From positions 1-64,000 of the forward strand of contig ARYC01017186.1 in the NCBI GenBank assembly GCA_000711775.1: DNA of 64,000 nt, given 5' to 3'. Made by a program: the position numbers and the translations under genes. Each line of letters starts with the position of its first letter. Positions within the stretch are counted from its first letter, which is position 1. This document shows positions 1 to 12,900 of the stretch, in pieces. The notes under the pieces were generated by a model. The model was not told the origin of the DNA. It did no database searches and was given only the letters and a program-made list of their open reading frames with translations. The stretch is from Oxytricha trifallax. Its lineage: Eukaryota > Ciliophora > Spirotrichea > Sporadotrichida > Oxytrichidae.

Positions 1-3000
1 GTGCTTCATAATAGAAGGTAGCTCTTTGATTTGATTTCCTTATCTGTAATTACTTGATCTAGTCTAAATCAATCTTTAACTTCACTCTCAACTTATTAAT
101 CTATAATTAAATTTAAAAACTAAGGATCACTGCAATCACGAAAGTAGTGAATTCAAGCTACCATGCTGCAGCTACATCGCTTCTGATGCTGGAATGCACT
201 GAATCTGCTGTTACTCTTTGCTTGGTGACTCTATCTGCATGAATGATTGCGACGCTGTCGACGCTCTACATGTTTACTGGATCTACATCTCTTTAATACT
301 CTGCTTTTGCACTTCGTGCATGTGCGCTCTCTACACTCTGCATGTAAGTATAACTCCTATGCTTCATTCTCTCTTTAGAGTGCTCATATCTGCCTATCTT
401 CGCTAACAGTGCTGCATCTGGCGTGAGATGCGTGTACTTCGTGGTCGTTTCACAGGCTACTATCATATAAGCTGTTTAAGCAAACTTAAATGGTAGAGGT
501 CTCTTCAATTACTTGATTCTACATTCTCATTACAGCAAATGTCGTGAACCATCGGAAGTCGGCAGACGACTGCGCTTTCGCGCTTATCGACAAGGAGAGT
601 TTCGTTTGGAGGGAGGAAGGACGAAGAAACGAGTGGAAGCACAAGGGGCTCTTCAAGAGCGGTGAAGAAGCACGAAGTGTCGGGCTGGGAAGCTGTCCTT
701 GAGTGTGTGCTGTAAGCGAATTACAGCGCTTCGCGAACTACTCAAGTCTTACTACTAACATTGGCAACACTAAAGAGTAAGTATAATTCAATCAAAATCC
801 AAAAACTTTCGATTCGATTTTAACGAAATTACCCAGAGGGTTTTGGGGTTTAAACATTCTGAATTCAGCATTGAAACACAACTAAACTAGATTGTAATTA
901 TAATCAGTTATTACTTAGAATACTTTGATTGTAAACTACGACTGAGAGGGATAGGTTCAACAGCATTGACTTTAATAGATAGCAATAGTGCGATTGTTAA
1001 AATGTTTCTCATCTATGATTTGATTCTAATTATTTCCAAACTTATGAACTTGTTCAACCAAATTAAATCAAGAAAACTTGGATGACTATTTTCAATAGTA
1101 AAACTTCAGCTTTTTAAAAGATGGTTTAAGAAGATAATTTTCTCAAATGCATTAAGATTATCCAACTTCATAGGACTACAGCTTAGAACCAAATTTAAAT
1201 AAATAAAATAATATAAATAAGAATTAGATTAATTTGGAGCTAAAAACTAACTAACTAACTTTAATAATTCATAATGTCAATCAGTAGATACAATCACAAG
1301 ACTTTAAGGTTTGAATAATTCATAAATGAGTAGTTATCAAAAACGGAGTAAATATTTATGTATAAGTTAGAAGAATTCTCTCACAAGACACCATTTTGGT
1401 TGAAAGGGGAGTTCCACCCCAGGCACCCCCTCTCCCTCTACCTGACCTATAAGTTGCAGGGAGTTTCACCCCAGCCTCTCTTAGTCTTACCTATAACGCA
1501 GGGAGTTTCACCCCTCAGCTTCTCACTTACTGCTGTGTCTTATAGTGTTGCTGGGAGTTCCACCCAGCATCTCTCTATACCTGACCTAAAACCTATAAAA
1601 CTAATAAATAATTATAAATAATTTAATTTAAGTAATAAAAATAAATATTTACAAAAAACAAATTTATCGAATTAATTTAATTATTATTTTTAGCCAATTA
1701 TAGTAAGTTCAAGGATTTTCGTGGTATTCGCGAATAACATCATAAAAGTTTTAAATTTAGCTATAGTTATGAATTTCAAGTTGCCGTTCATTTTAGAAAA
1801 TTTAAGCTTACTTTTACTTTGAAAATCTTTGACTTTGATTTTTAAGCACAGTACTCCTAAGCTACAGTAAGTAGTCCCTCAGTGGTGGTGGGGTTCACAC
1901 CCTGATGGCTGAAGTGACGTAAGACCTCTCAAGCTGTACTCTCGCCCGTGGCTCTGCAGGACTGTTGCTGATTGTGGCTTACTGCTTAAGTTCTTACCTA
2001 AAGACTAAAGGGCTGGTCTAAGCTCAGCGAAACTAGACTAAACTTGTTGGTGTTTGCTGGTAACTGGTAAGTGCTATTCATCTCCTTAACCTACTATAGG
2101 CGTCCTCTATGTGTGCATGCTCCTCTGGCGTGTTGTTGATTACTTGGCTTGACTTGTTTGAGTTAGTTTAGTGTTCGTTCCTTCGCTGCCTAGGCTCAGT
2201 GTTAAGTTGGGGTTTACAGACCTGCTCACAGTGAATAGTTATTTGCTTTCTATTTGTCTAGATTAACGTCTCTCGGGATCATGGTGTTTGGTATAGGCTG
2301 GGCTACGACCTACCTTGACAGCCCACCTTCGCTGTCGAGCGGTCCTTTGGCCAGGGCATCTAATCTTTGGTGTTTATTGCACTGGGGAAAGGTTGCTTGC
2401 GAGCGTTGGAGCCTTAACAAGGCATGTCTGAGTCGATATCTTCACAATTCCAGCTCTTTTTCCTCATTTTGGCCTTGAAATCGTGGAGGAACGCGTATTA
2501 CAGGAAGGTCTGATGGTCTTGATGCGTCCCCTGCTACTACTTGCATGTCTGGTTAATGTGTTCGAGTCATTAGCAGCAATACCTCGTTATCCTACCAAAA
2601 GTTCACGAAGTCAGAAGCATAGGTAGTGAAGCTAATGTCTCAAAGAGGGTCTTGGAAAAGTTCCACTTCACCCTTCCTAAGGCCAAAAGGGACCCACCCT
2701 CTCTAGCAGGTATTTGAAGCCTAGCTCACCCCCTATTGCTTCAGATCTGCTCGAATCGGTTGTTATTGATGTTATATGTATAGTCAATTGATGTTCATTG
2801 AATTAGTGGCACGTGTGATCACCTGGGCTCGAGCTAGGGTGTCGCCAAGGCCCGAGGAGGCTGTTTTAAGGCGATTTCTAGGTCAAAACGGTCGGTTTGG
2901 ACGCCCCCGACATTTCGAGGTAGGTTATCTCGACTTCTACCACCAATCGGGTGCTCTCCTCCTATCTTGGTGTTATCATAAGTATTAGCGACATTTGAGT

Positions 3001-3700
3001 TGGGATGGTGGGGAGAGGAGGGGTCTTGAAAACCGATTTAGCAAAATCACATAAGTCATACTCATTTTTCCGTTAGAGATAGTACTAGTAGTTTTGGTTC
3101 TAGCCGATATTATTATAATAACGCTGACTAGGTCGCCCCGTAACCATATACTGGAACGACCCCTCTAAATACCGGCGGTTCCCGACCGACTTTTCTTAGT
3201 CAGAATGGTATCAGTAATGTTGCAACCCGTTACGAATGATCTTTCATCTCTGAATATTTTTAGAAATAGGTTTGGGAGTGATCTGAGAGGTCGAGTTGAA
3301 CTCCAAGGTGCATCCGAGGGAAATGAGGAGGGGTCGTTGGGTCTTGATGCCAGAACAGAAATTTGTGTGGCCGACCTACCGATATGAAAGTTTGAGTGTT
3401 GGATTTTCACTTGCTCAAGATATCTTCTCCAAAACTTCTATACCCGCTGTATGATTGATGCTTTTGATTCAAGGCATTCGAATATGCTTGTTAACGTTAG
3501 CATATGCTTGATTGGCATGATAGGGGGTGCTAGGGTAGGTGGATTGATAAAAAGAGTGATTTATAATAAGTATATATAGTTAAATTTATAATTTTAAATT
3601 CAATCAACTTAAAATAAACTAATTATGCTTCTATAAGAGTGAACCGCTCAATCACTCGCCACCTCACTATGGGATCCATGAATGCTTCCACACCTGCAAC
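1..3700. other. GC-richer island of unknown nature, no clear gene
   Basis: Base composition is clearly richer in G and C than the rest of the window, above all from about 540 to 760 and 1880 to 3540. No reading frame here is long or recognisable even with TAA/TAG read as glutamine. A short stretch near 540-720 looks coding-like but is not assignable. It lies directly upstream of a zinc-finger gene and a transposase gene with the same composition, so it may be part of the same mobile element or an introgressed block. I do not recognise rRNA or tRNA in it. Confidence 0.4.
1407..1575 (+). repeat. Degenerate tandem repeat with GGGAGTTTCACCCC core
   Basis: Four copies of a GGGAGTTYCACCC core start near 1407, 1459, 1501 and 1551, about 42-52 bases apart, separated by pyrimidine-rich text that also partly repeats (CTGACCTATAA-like). 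Each core is itself a weak inverted repeat (GGG...CCC). The function is unknown. Confidence 0.6.
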
Positions 3701-3762
3701 GCCACTGCCAGTCATGCCTCCTATATAAGCAGGTAAAATACAACAAAAACCAATACAGACCC

Positions 3763-5438
3763 TACCATACCTAAGGAGTTCCCTTAGCTAAATTTCGATA
3801 CTTTTCATTGCTGTTGGCAGGACTGGCTATAGGTACTCTTGAGAGCGCTTGGTGCAAAGATAGTAATGCTAGTCTATCCTCTAAAGCTATAATTTTAAGT
3901 TGAATTGCGAGATGATTCCATACATCCAAAGCAAGCAGAAGGGACAAGCGCAGAGGGCGGTATCGCAAAAGTAAGAGTAAATCTTCTCATTTTCAATACT
4001 AGGTATACCAATGCTGCCAGTTAGTTCCAGCAGGCAGAGTGCGAGATATGTGGTAAAAGCTTTCTCAAGAGAACCCTCAAGAAGCACATTGCAGCTTAGC
4101 ATACTGTCAATCTTGAGTATAGAAGACTAGAAGCTCGAGCAAGCATTCGTTCAAGAGCGCTACCAAGATCTAGATGTGCAGCCAATATAGGAGGCTCCGA
4201 CACCAAGAGACAAGAAAGCTCATAAAGTGAAGTCCCCTAAGATTGTGCAATTGATTCAAGAGGTTGATAAGAGAGATGTATTCAACTTCCCAGAGAAGGC
4301 ATGGGAGTTCAAGCAGCTGCAACTGAAGGTGAAGCCTCACTGGAAGATCCTTAGCACTCTCAAACCATTGCAAGATGTTCCCATTCCAGCAAAGCAGGTA
4401 ATTTGATCTGAATTTGACTAGTATAGGTAGCCAAGCAGCACCAACTGCTCGCAAGAGGCGAGATCCTTCAAGGGGTGTACTTCGAATGCTTGACGCTCGA
4501 CGTGAAACTGTACCCAGAGCAGATTTACCAGCTGAAATCCTTGGTTTACAAGCAAGCCATGGTTTACTTATTAAATAGCAGAATCAAAGAGCAGTCCTAA
4601 AGTAAGATATCACAACCTAGTCATACCTTCGATAGAGTTTGTAAACTCCAAAGTCTTGGCTTGCTGCAAGAGACCAAGCGCTCTATCTTCGAGTCATACC
4701 TCAATAGCTAGCTGGTAAGGAGTGCCAACAATGCTTTCACAGCATACCTTGACGAGAGCAATCCCCACTGTGCAGAGGCGCTTGAAGTCTCTAAAACGAA
4801 TGAGCGAATTGACACCGATATCTTCGATTACCTTGCCTGCTCGAAGTTCCGCTTCATCCACTTCAAAACTCACATTAGCTGGAAGCCTGGAACCTTCAAG
4901 GAGAGACCACGCAAGGGCTAGCTTCCTTACTAGCCTTCGTCAAAACAGATTTCGAATGCAAAGAACTTGTTTGAGCAAGGCTGGTACATGGCAATGGTGT
5001 TCCAGAGGTTGGTCAACCATTTTATGAGCTTCCCTTACAAGTCAACATCATTACAGCATCAGTGCCTCATCACGGTACCTCAGGCAGTGGTTGAATGAGA
5101 ACAAGTCCCTTAGAGAGCATCACGTCAAGACCAGCAAGGGCGAAGAACTGCTAGCGATCGCCAAGAGGTATGAAAACTTGATATGCCACCTGCTTCACCC
5201 AGCAACTAAAGTCCACAAAGGGACTATACAGTACCTAAGGAGTCAAGTTTCCTAGAAAGCTGCCAAGTGCAAGACTCAGACCTAGAACTTGCTTCCACCA
5301 CACCTGAAGCTTAGAATGGCGAGATTGAGGAAGGCCCTCAACATGGGAACCGTGATGAAGCCTCATTGCTTCGAGAGTGCAATCGCTTACTTGATCGTGA
5401 AGGGGAACAAGGAGGAGTGGATCTATGAGCTGGAGTGA
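3763..5438 (+). pseudogene. C2H2 zinc-finger protein of a mobile element, frameshifted
   Basis: With TAA/TAG as glutamine, coding text runs to a TGA at 5436-5438. A C2H2 finger lies near 4030-4100 (CEICGKSF, then HIAAQH). It is followed by a long basic and aromatic region with many K, Q and L residues and no recognised domain. A 29-base intron (4398-4426, GTAATT...TATAG) restores the frame; another may lie near 3970-4002. The frame shifts by one base just after the finger (about 4100-4130), and the text after about 5080 is read in a different frame from that before, so this copy is probably decayed or carries sequencing indels. The gene has the same composition and strand as the transposase gene that follows and may be its element partner, as zinc-finger genes are in TBE elements. 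The start is uncertain. Confidence 0.5.
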
Positions 5439-5592
5439 TTTCGAATCAGTTCGTGAGGGTGAAATTAAAATTTTGCATGTTAAATATCTAATCTTTCATA
5501 CACTATACCTCTATCAACAGCGCTCACGCCTGTTCGCTGATTACTTCTATATTGTCTAATAGCAATTTTATTTCAATTTTAATTTATTTCAA

Positions 5593-5609
5593 AACCCCGA
5601 AACCCCTTG
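5593..5609 (+). other. Telomere-like CAAAACCCCGAAACCCC motif
   Basis: This motif resembles the C4A4 telomere-like ends of TBE transposons and sits just upstream of a transposase gene that reads away from it, as at a TBE end. No matching inverted copy was found at the far side, so its role as an element terminus is only inferred. Confidence 0.3.
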
Positions 5610-5969
5610 TATTTGAGGAATCAGCATGAGAATCATACTAAATAGGTATTTATATACGAATATGTCAGTAAGAGTCCCCACCTCTCATTGCAACAGTTTC
5701 TCAATTCAGAAATATTCGCAATGCACGATTAACAAACTTAAACTTTGGGTTTTCTTCTGCAATCAGAAAAGAGTACGAAAGAGATCAAGCAGACGTTGCG
5801 CTGAAGCCATAGGAGAAGACTGCAGTGAAGTGGACTCGGTCGTGGCTGGGCATTCAACTTCCGCCTCCAACAACATGCCTAAACGGCAAACGAGAATCTC
5901 TGCACCCTCAGGCACTCCCTCACAATGCTAGTAAGCAAGACTAGACCAGCCTAAACAACAGAAAAGAAA

Positions 5970-7157
5970 CAGCACATGGAAGTTTTCCACCCGCTCTCCA
6001 GAGTACAAACTCGAAATCGATCTTTGCAAAGATATGCTGGAAATCTTACACTTAGGAACAGCGTATCCTGGGTGCGAGAGGGGAGAGCATTGCTGCTACT
6101 CCTGTGAAAATCGGTCGTAATCAGAGACACACTCAGCTATCACCTATCCTGGAAGACCCGGAGGGCAGTGCTCAGCACGCATCGCTGCAGAATCGCTTCG
6201 ACGCCATCAGAATTTGCAGCTCCTCCAAGAAGGCTCGCAGCTAGCCAGAAACCCCTCTCAAGTCGTCGTCGGCGCTCGCTCCATTGCTTCAGAACCTGGC
6301 CAGCCTGAGGTTGCAATCCACCTAACGTAAGGGCAGCGAGGTGATCAGTGTGTTGGGCAACAAAGATAGGATGGCAATCACTCCCAAACGCTTAAAGCTA
6401 TCGAGTAGGGATAAGAGCAGCAGCTACAATGCAAATAATCGTTAGGAAAGTAAGCAATTTCTCTGATTTAAACCAAACTTTCAGATGTTTTAGAGTCAAG
6501 CAAAGCTAGTAAGATGGTCATGCAAGCAGGTATAGCGAATACTGGTAGTGGTTGCATCGAATCGCTATAGTAATACACTCCCATCGCAACGGTGCGCGAA
6601 CAAGCCAACCAACGCCTAGGCAAGTATGGGGTCTTGGCAAGGAATCTCTCAATCGCGAAGGAGACGACCAAGCGGCAGCAGTTCTCCATGAGTTTCGTGG
6701 CGGTCATCACCAAGGACAGGTTGATCTCGAGTCAGGTCATCGAGGGCGCGTTCGACGCCATGCTGTTCGAGAACTTCCTCTATCACACCCTGCGCCAGCT
6801 GCGCACTGACAAGGACCTCGCGTCGAAGAGGATCATGCTGCTCATGGACAACGCAGTCATTCACAAGTATTCGAAGGTGCTGGCTACAGCCAGGAAGTTC
6901 AAGGTGACAGTGCTATTCAACACCGAGTACTCGCCCTGGCTCAACCCAATCGAGCAGTTGTTCTCCTACATCAAGAGGCGTCTTCGATAGGAGCAGGCTG
7001 ACAGCAAGTAAGCATCGTATACTTAACACTCTATAGGATCCACCTCGTGAAGCGCCTCTCGGAGATTCTGAAAGCCATGGCCAAGACTGGCGTGAACAAG
7101 CTCTGGGCCTTCAGCGTCAAGAAGTGGTGCAGCACCATCAAGCATGGCTTAGTTTGA
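5970..7157 (+). CDS. Tc1/mariner-IS630 type DDE transposase
   Basis: This would cut and paste its own element. The well-supported part runs from about 6060 to TGA at 7155-7157. Two short introns, 6450-6484 (35 bp) and 7008-7036 (29 bp), join the frames cleanly. The catalytic core is plain: LLMDNAVIHK carries the second acidic residue and YSPWLNPIEQLFSYIKRR carries the third, both typical of the DDE_3/IS630-Tc1 group. The first catalytic Asp, expected upstream of the FVAVIT block, was not found with confidence, so the copy may be defective or divergent. The N-terminal part is low in recognisable features and the start codon is unsure. It differs from the TBE transposase at 45477-46316, which has YSPHFNGIE. 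Codons are much more GC-rich than in host genes nearby. Confidence 0.7.
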
Positions 7158-7778
7158 TGCAAATGTTGGCAACAATCGAGAACCTACCAAGAGTGACAAG
7201 AGTAAGCAAGAATAGTGACGACGAGCGTGTTATTGATTTTAGATTAGTGATTAAACCTAATTATTACATATTGCACTTTTAAGTTTAAGTTTAAATCAAT
7301 CAAACCTTCCAAATCATCACATCCTCCCTCGCTTGCGCGCATTTGAGACACCAACTTCGTGGCTATAGCCAATCATGACCGTTTCGTGCCCTCATATAGA
7401 TGTCATAACCTTAACGAGCCTGAATCACGAAGTTTTGCACCCAATAGCATTGTATGGTTGAATCAACACTCTCAAGCACCACTCTCACCACCATTATTCA
7501 CTATCGTCGCAGTATTCCATCTAAAACTACCAGCATTCGCACCAACTGTTGAGAGTACCAAGCTTCAAATCACCACTACACACTCAAATGTTGATAGAAT
7601 TCGTAGAAATCGTTTAAAAGCTACAAAAGTAGTTGAATCGTTCAAATGTTAGCTCTTTAACACTAGTATCAACATTTTCGTTCTTGCTCATTCGAACAGC
7701 TGAGGACTTATGACCAAATTTTTAAATATCTAATCTTAATTTCATTATTTAATTTCCCTATGTTTCGTATTTTATCAA
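7158..7778. other. Downstream flank of the GC-richer island
   Basis: An open frame at 7359-7652 and beyond uses TAG as glutamine but matches nothing I know and starts with GTG. GC content falls steadily and is low by about 7700, marking the right edge of the GC-richer island. No terminal inverted repeat could be recognised. Confidence 0.3.
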
Positions 7779-8611
7779 TAATGTTTTTTCAACTGTAGAG
7801 ATTATGAATTAAGATTAACTATTTTAATTATCAACTTTATATTACTAATCAAACATGGAGAATTCTGATTATTTATTTTTTTCACTTTTCCTGATTAGTT
7901 TGTATTTTAGCGCAGTCTCAGCGATGTATCTGTAGTAGTCTCCAACTTTTTTCTTAAAATTTTCTCAGATATCTTTACTATATCTTCAGGGTATCTTCAT
8001 TGTATCTTCCTCAAAAAATAAAAAATCAAAAAATATTAAAATTAACAACAACAATAGTAATAGCAACAATAGTAACAACAATAATAAAAGTAATTAAATC
8101 AAAATTAAGCATTTTTACGAGTCTGGGATTTTTTCTAAAAAATCTAGTTTTCTTAAAATTCATAGTTTTAAGACCTAATATTGAAGATGATGATGAAGAT
8201 GACATTGATGAAAACTATGAAATAATCAGTGAATTAAAATTTTGAAATTCTTAATAATTTCAACCAGACTCGTAAAAATGCTTAATTTTGATTAAATTAT
8301 TGTTATTATTGTTGTTGCTATTGTTGTTATTACTACTGCTATTACTAATTCTAATTTTATTTGACTTTTTATTTTTTGAGGAAGATACAATGAAGATACC
8401 CTGAAGATATAGTGAAGATATCTAAGAAAAATTTAAGAAAAAAGTTGGAGATTACTACAGATACATCGCAGAGACTGCGCTAAAATACAAACTAATCAGG
8501 AAAAGTGAAAAAAATAAATAATTAGAATTCTCCATGTTTGATTAGTAATATAAAGTTGACAATTAAAATAGTTAATCTTAATTCATAATCTCTACAGTTG
8601 AAAAAACATTA
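7779..8611. mobile_element. Foldback (long inverted repeat) element, about 830 bp
   Basis: The left arm 7779-8122 is repeated inverted at about 8262-8611. Matches include the AATGTTTTTTCAACTGTAG end, TTTTAGCGCAGTCTC, and runs of CAACAATAGTAA-type triplets near the loop. The loop (about 8123-8261) contains a GATGATGATGAAGATGA run. The TAATG...CATTA ends fit a TA target duplication, as in Tc1/mariner-type MITEs. There is no transposase inside. The arms are close but not perfect, for example CTTCAGGGTATCTTC against its partner. Confidence 0.8.
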
Positions 8612-8856
8612 GTATACTCTAATATGATCATAATCTTAATTCATTGCATTTTTGATTTCTTTATAACGATCTCCACATTTTGATTATACTCGCTTAATAT
8701 TCAATTTTTCCAACAATTTTTTGTAACTTCTTGTGTAATATAGTTCAGTATTCTTCATCAAACCGAGAACAGCAATCATAGAATCAAACTCACAGAGAGG
8801 GCAGCAGTAATTAATAAAGAGATAATTAATAGTAATAATTGATTGGGAGCAATATC

Positions 8857-11800
8857 ATGCCACCAAATAGTGCTAATAATAATAACAATAGTAATAATTT
8901 AATTGTTAGAAATTCACAGATTATTACTAAGAGTGATATATTTGGTAAAAATCAATCCATCACTAGACAATTAAATTATTAAGCAATTTTATATTCTTTC
9001 TTTGAAGGATTATACCCCATTTATTTAATTAAATTATGTAAAAATATTCTATATAATTGACAGAAGTAGGGAAGCCATCAAAATTAACAGCTATAATAAA
9101 ACGGAAATCAACCACCATAGACTGCTCAAACTCATTAAAATCGCACAGATCTAAACACCTCCCACATTTCCAACTCTCTTCGCTAGTAAAGCACCCTATC
9201 CTCTCGCAATCAGCACTAGCCTCAATACTAAACTTAGGTGTAAAGAGCCACAAATTCCTTGACATTAATGAGTGGGAATAAGAATGAAGGCTCTTCAAGT
9301 TTATACTAACAGATTAACAGCTAGTTATACTCATCAACCAATAAAAACACCAGTGGCAAAAACAACAATGCTAATAATTAAAATAGGGCATCTGTCGATG
9401 GCAGATTAGGGTCGTCATCGTAAAATAGAAATGCACTGGTTTAAAGCAGTGGGGCTTCGTAACAAACTTTATCTTTGACATAGTAAATCAGCGCTAATAA
9501 TTTTCTTTTTGATTTATAAAATATAGATTATATCAATTTTCTATAATTTTATGTAAAATATCAACTAAAACAGTCCAAACTCATTTTTGAGATAGTCAAG
9601 AAATACTGATCCGCTTCTATCTCCAGCTGATTAGTAATTTAAAAATAGTATTAAACTTAAGAACAACCTCTGAAAAAGATTGTTACAACCATAGCAACAT
9701 AGGATAGAGAATCCACCAATATGCTAAATAATATAAATAAATTCTAAGTTATTTATTTATATAATACTTGTTTTTTAAATATGCAGAGAGAAATAGCTAA
9801 ATTACCTCCACATTCAACAACAAGCAATCACTTCAGAAAAGATTCATAAAGTAATAACAATAATAGTAACACAAATAAATCAAGGAATTATCAAACTGCA
9901 TATACATTGTAAGATAAGCCACAATCAAGAAAATCTGAGACTAGGCCTAGTTTAGCTGAGGAGATTTAGTATTTTATCAAATTAATTAAATTAATTGTTA
10001 ATCCAGCTTAATATTTTGATTTTAAACTTAGTAGCAAAGTAAAATATTGCTGATAAATCTAGGAATCAAGAGAGAAGCTCTATTCTAATCGGAGATATTA
10101 AAATTAATTTTTTATCTTGATATTGCTAAGTATCATAGTGCAACTGCAGGGAAATAGGACTCACAAAGATTGATGTCTAGCGGTAATGGAAATGCCTATT
10201 AAAATATCGTGACACCTTTTAAGACTGGCTCTGGACTTGAAAACTCAAATATTTACAGCGAATAAACTCCAAAGAATAATAATCAACCTTTGGTGTCTAG
10301 TACTGGAGGTTCATTCGATCATAAAATTTCATAGAGACAACATAGTGAAAATAGGAATACCTCAGAATAGAGGTCAGCTACTAAGAACCAATTTTCTTCT
10401 GGATAAAACAATGACTAAATAGTTAAGAATCCCTAGAAAAACTTTGATTAAGCTATATTTTCATCGAAATCTCATGGCCTCATTGTTTCATATGCTGCTA
10501 ATACACATTAGGGAATTTAAAGAAACTATAATGAAGATAGAGTGTCGATAATCTTGAATATGACTAAGCCAGCTTCCAAGAAAAATCTTTCGTCATGCCT
10601 AAATGTTCATTCTTTGCCATTTATGATGGTCATTGAGGAAGTGCCTGTGCTGATTTTTTGAAAGAATATTTACATCAAATAATCATAAATCAAGATTGCT
10701 TCCCCTAAAACCCTGCTTAAGCTCTGACAAACGGTTGTCTAGCAGATGAATAGTAGTTTATTTAGATGGCTGATTAACCTGGTAAGCATGATAAATCTGG
10801 ATCTTGTGCCATTATTGTACTTATTGTTGAGTAAAATTGCTATGTAGCTAATGTTGGAGATAGTAGAGCAATAATGAGTGCTGAAAATGGCTAGAAATTA
10901 TTTGTGCTTTCCAGGGATCATAGACCTAATGAAGATAATGAAAAGTCAAGAATATAGGAGAATGGTGGTAAAATATATCAAACATAAACTTATCAAACCC
11001 TCTCTCCATAAAATTCAACCAATCCACAGCTATTTGGAAGTTAGTAACTTCTAGTAGGTCCTTTCAGAGTACTACCAGGAAGACTAAGTGTATCAAGAAC
11101 CTTTGGAGATATCGAAGCTAAACTTGAGAAATTTGGAGGGAAGCAAGGTGTAGTCATAGCTTAACCAGAAATCGCTTAATTTGCTATTCAAGATGATCTT
11201 CATGATTTCATTATTCTAGGTTGTGATGGTATTTTCGATAGACTTAATAATTTGCAACTTTAAGACTGTGCTTGGAAGACAATTGAGCATCATAAAAGCT
11301 CAAGCAACACTTAATCTATTCATCAGGTTTGTGGTAGAATAGTCGATTAAATTCTACAGTTATCAGCTATTGAAAAGTCTTTTGATAATTTGACTCTGGT
11401 TATAGTTGCATTTAAGAACATGGAAGAGTATTACACAAAGACAACTTCAGATCATTCGAATAAAAAGAACATTAAAATTCTTGAGGAAGAGCAGAGTATC
11501 CCAATCACCTTGACTCAGAATACAAATTATGTTTTAAGCAGCACACCCCAAAACCTATTAAATGGAGACAGAAATAAAAAGGTAGTTCTTGATAAGTTAA
11601 TAAGTTCCAAACGTGATAATAAATTATCTTCAAGAGGCAGGTCACAAAACCCTTAGCCATATCCTCACAGAGATAACTCTAATGGATTTGATTAATCACC
11701 AAGTAATATTAACAGACATGATCTTCATTAATCTGTTCATGAAAATGTTTTACCATAATTAGAATCTAATTAGAAAGCTTAGTTAGGCTTATCTGCTTAA

Positions 11801-12748
11801 CTTGGCACTATTTAATCTATAATATAAAACAATTTTATTAATTTCTTTGTAGAAAATCGACAAGAAACAAATTTTTATCAACAAACTCCAACACAAATTA
11901 TCTTGCTTAACAATAGTAAATCCTTGACATGTAAACTTAACAAGACTAGTTAGTAAAGTAAAGCACTTAAAATTCAAATCTTATAAGTGGAAGTAACTCA
12001 AATTAGCAGTCGTAATAGAATGGAAATTAAACAGTCAATTAAATCATAAATTCTAGGAACAGGGCACTTGCCTCATTTTACAACTCGGAGAATAAATAAA
12101 ATGTTAATAATTCAGGACTCACTTAACAAAGCTAAGAATTTTAGAATGTTTATAAAAAGTCCAGATAAGGATTATCAAGTATTTAGACGTAAGATTTCGA
12201 AATGTTTTCATTAATTTCAATATATAAGATCTAACTGGAGAAGAATAAAAACATAGCTAATCCCTCTTAATCAATAGTTAACCATTCAACTAGTCAAAAT
12301 TTTGAAGTTGCCACAACCCTTAAAAGTACGGAAGCTTTTAGTTCCCTAATCGTTCTAGCAACTTAAACTCTACTCTATTCTCAACAAACTTTACACCAAA
12401 ACAAGGAAGCAGTGGTAGCGGCACCATGACAACTAAATTTGCGAATATCAACACTCACAATTAGAATCACGGAGGCTCGAATAGCATAGTAGGCTCTGTA
12501 ATTGGATCGGGGCTTGGTACATACACAGAGATGATAACACTCAATTAAGGCAAAGCATGAACTATGAAAAGAACAGCCTCTTAAAAAGTAGCACTAATGG
12601 TCTTGGTGGAGTGCTTATTCCATCACCTGATAAAAAGAAAAATCTACCTTCACTCAAGGGACCCCGAGCTCATCTAGGGAACGATGAAATTCATTAAAGT
12701 AATGCAACAACTAACAATAGAATTGTCTTGGCAAAGAAGAGACAGTGA
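8857..12748 (+). CDS. PP2C-type protein phosphatase, interrupted by IESs
   Basis: This is a Mg/Mn-dependent serine/threonine phosphatase of the PPM family. The first block starts at ATG 8857 (MPPNSANNNNNSNN). N-terminal low-complexity blocks follow at about 9310-9480 and 9780-9960, separated by AT-rich IES-like gaps. The catalytic domain runs from about 10480 to 11420. It shows NYNEDRVS, FAIYDGH, VANVGDSRAIMS, LSRDHRP, the LSVSRTFGD motif, FIILGCDGIFD and DNLTLVIVAF, in family order. A long Q/N/S-rich tail ends at TGA 12746-12748. Oddities: an in-frame TGA follows YDGH where the family has glycine, a one-base loss sits just before the PKCSFF block, and at least two more one-base shifts lie in the tail. 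Either this germline copy is decayed or the sequence has indel errors. Neighbours on both sides read in the same direction. Confidence 0.85.
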
Positions 12749-12900
12749 TACAAATATAAATTATACCTATACCCTTTAAAAACTCATAGTTATTAAATTA
12801 ATTTAACATCCTTAATATAAAGTTAAATATATACTAATTAAAATACAAAAATATTTATCAACTTATTTATAAAAATTCTTATTTTAAAAATTAATTAAGT

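Noticed and set aside
9029..9298. Minus-strand Cys-containing frame and overlapping plus-strand Ser/Lys-rich frame.
   Set aside because: Both strands are open here and neither matches a family; it could be an MDS of the PP2C N-terminus or an inverted piece, so no separate gene is called.
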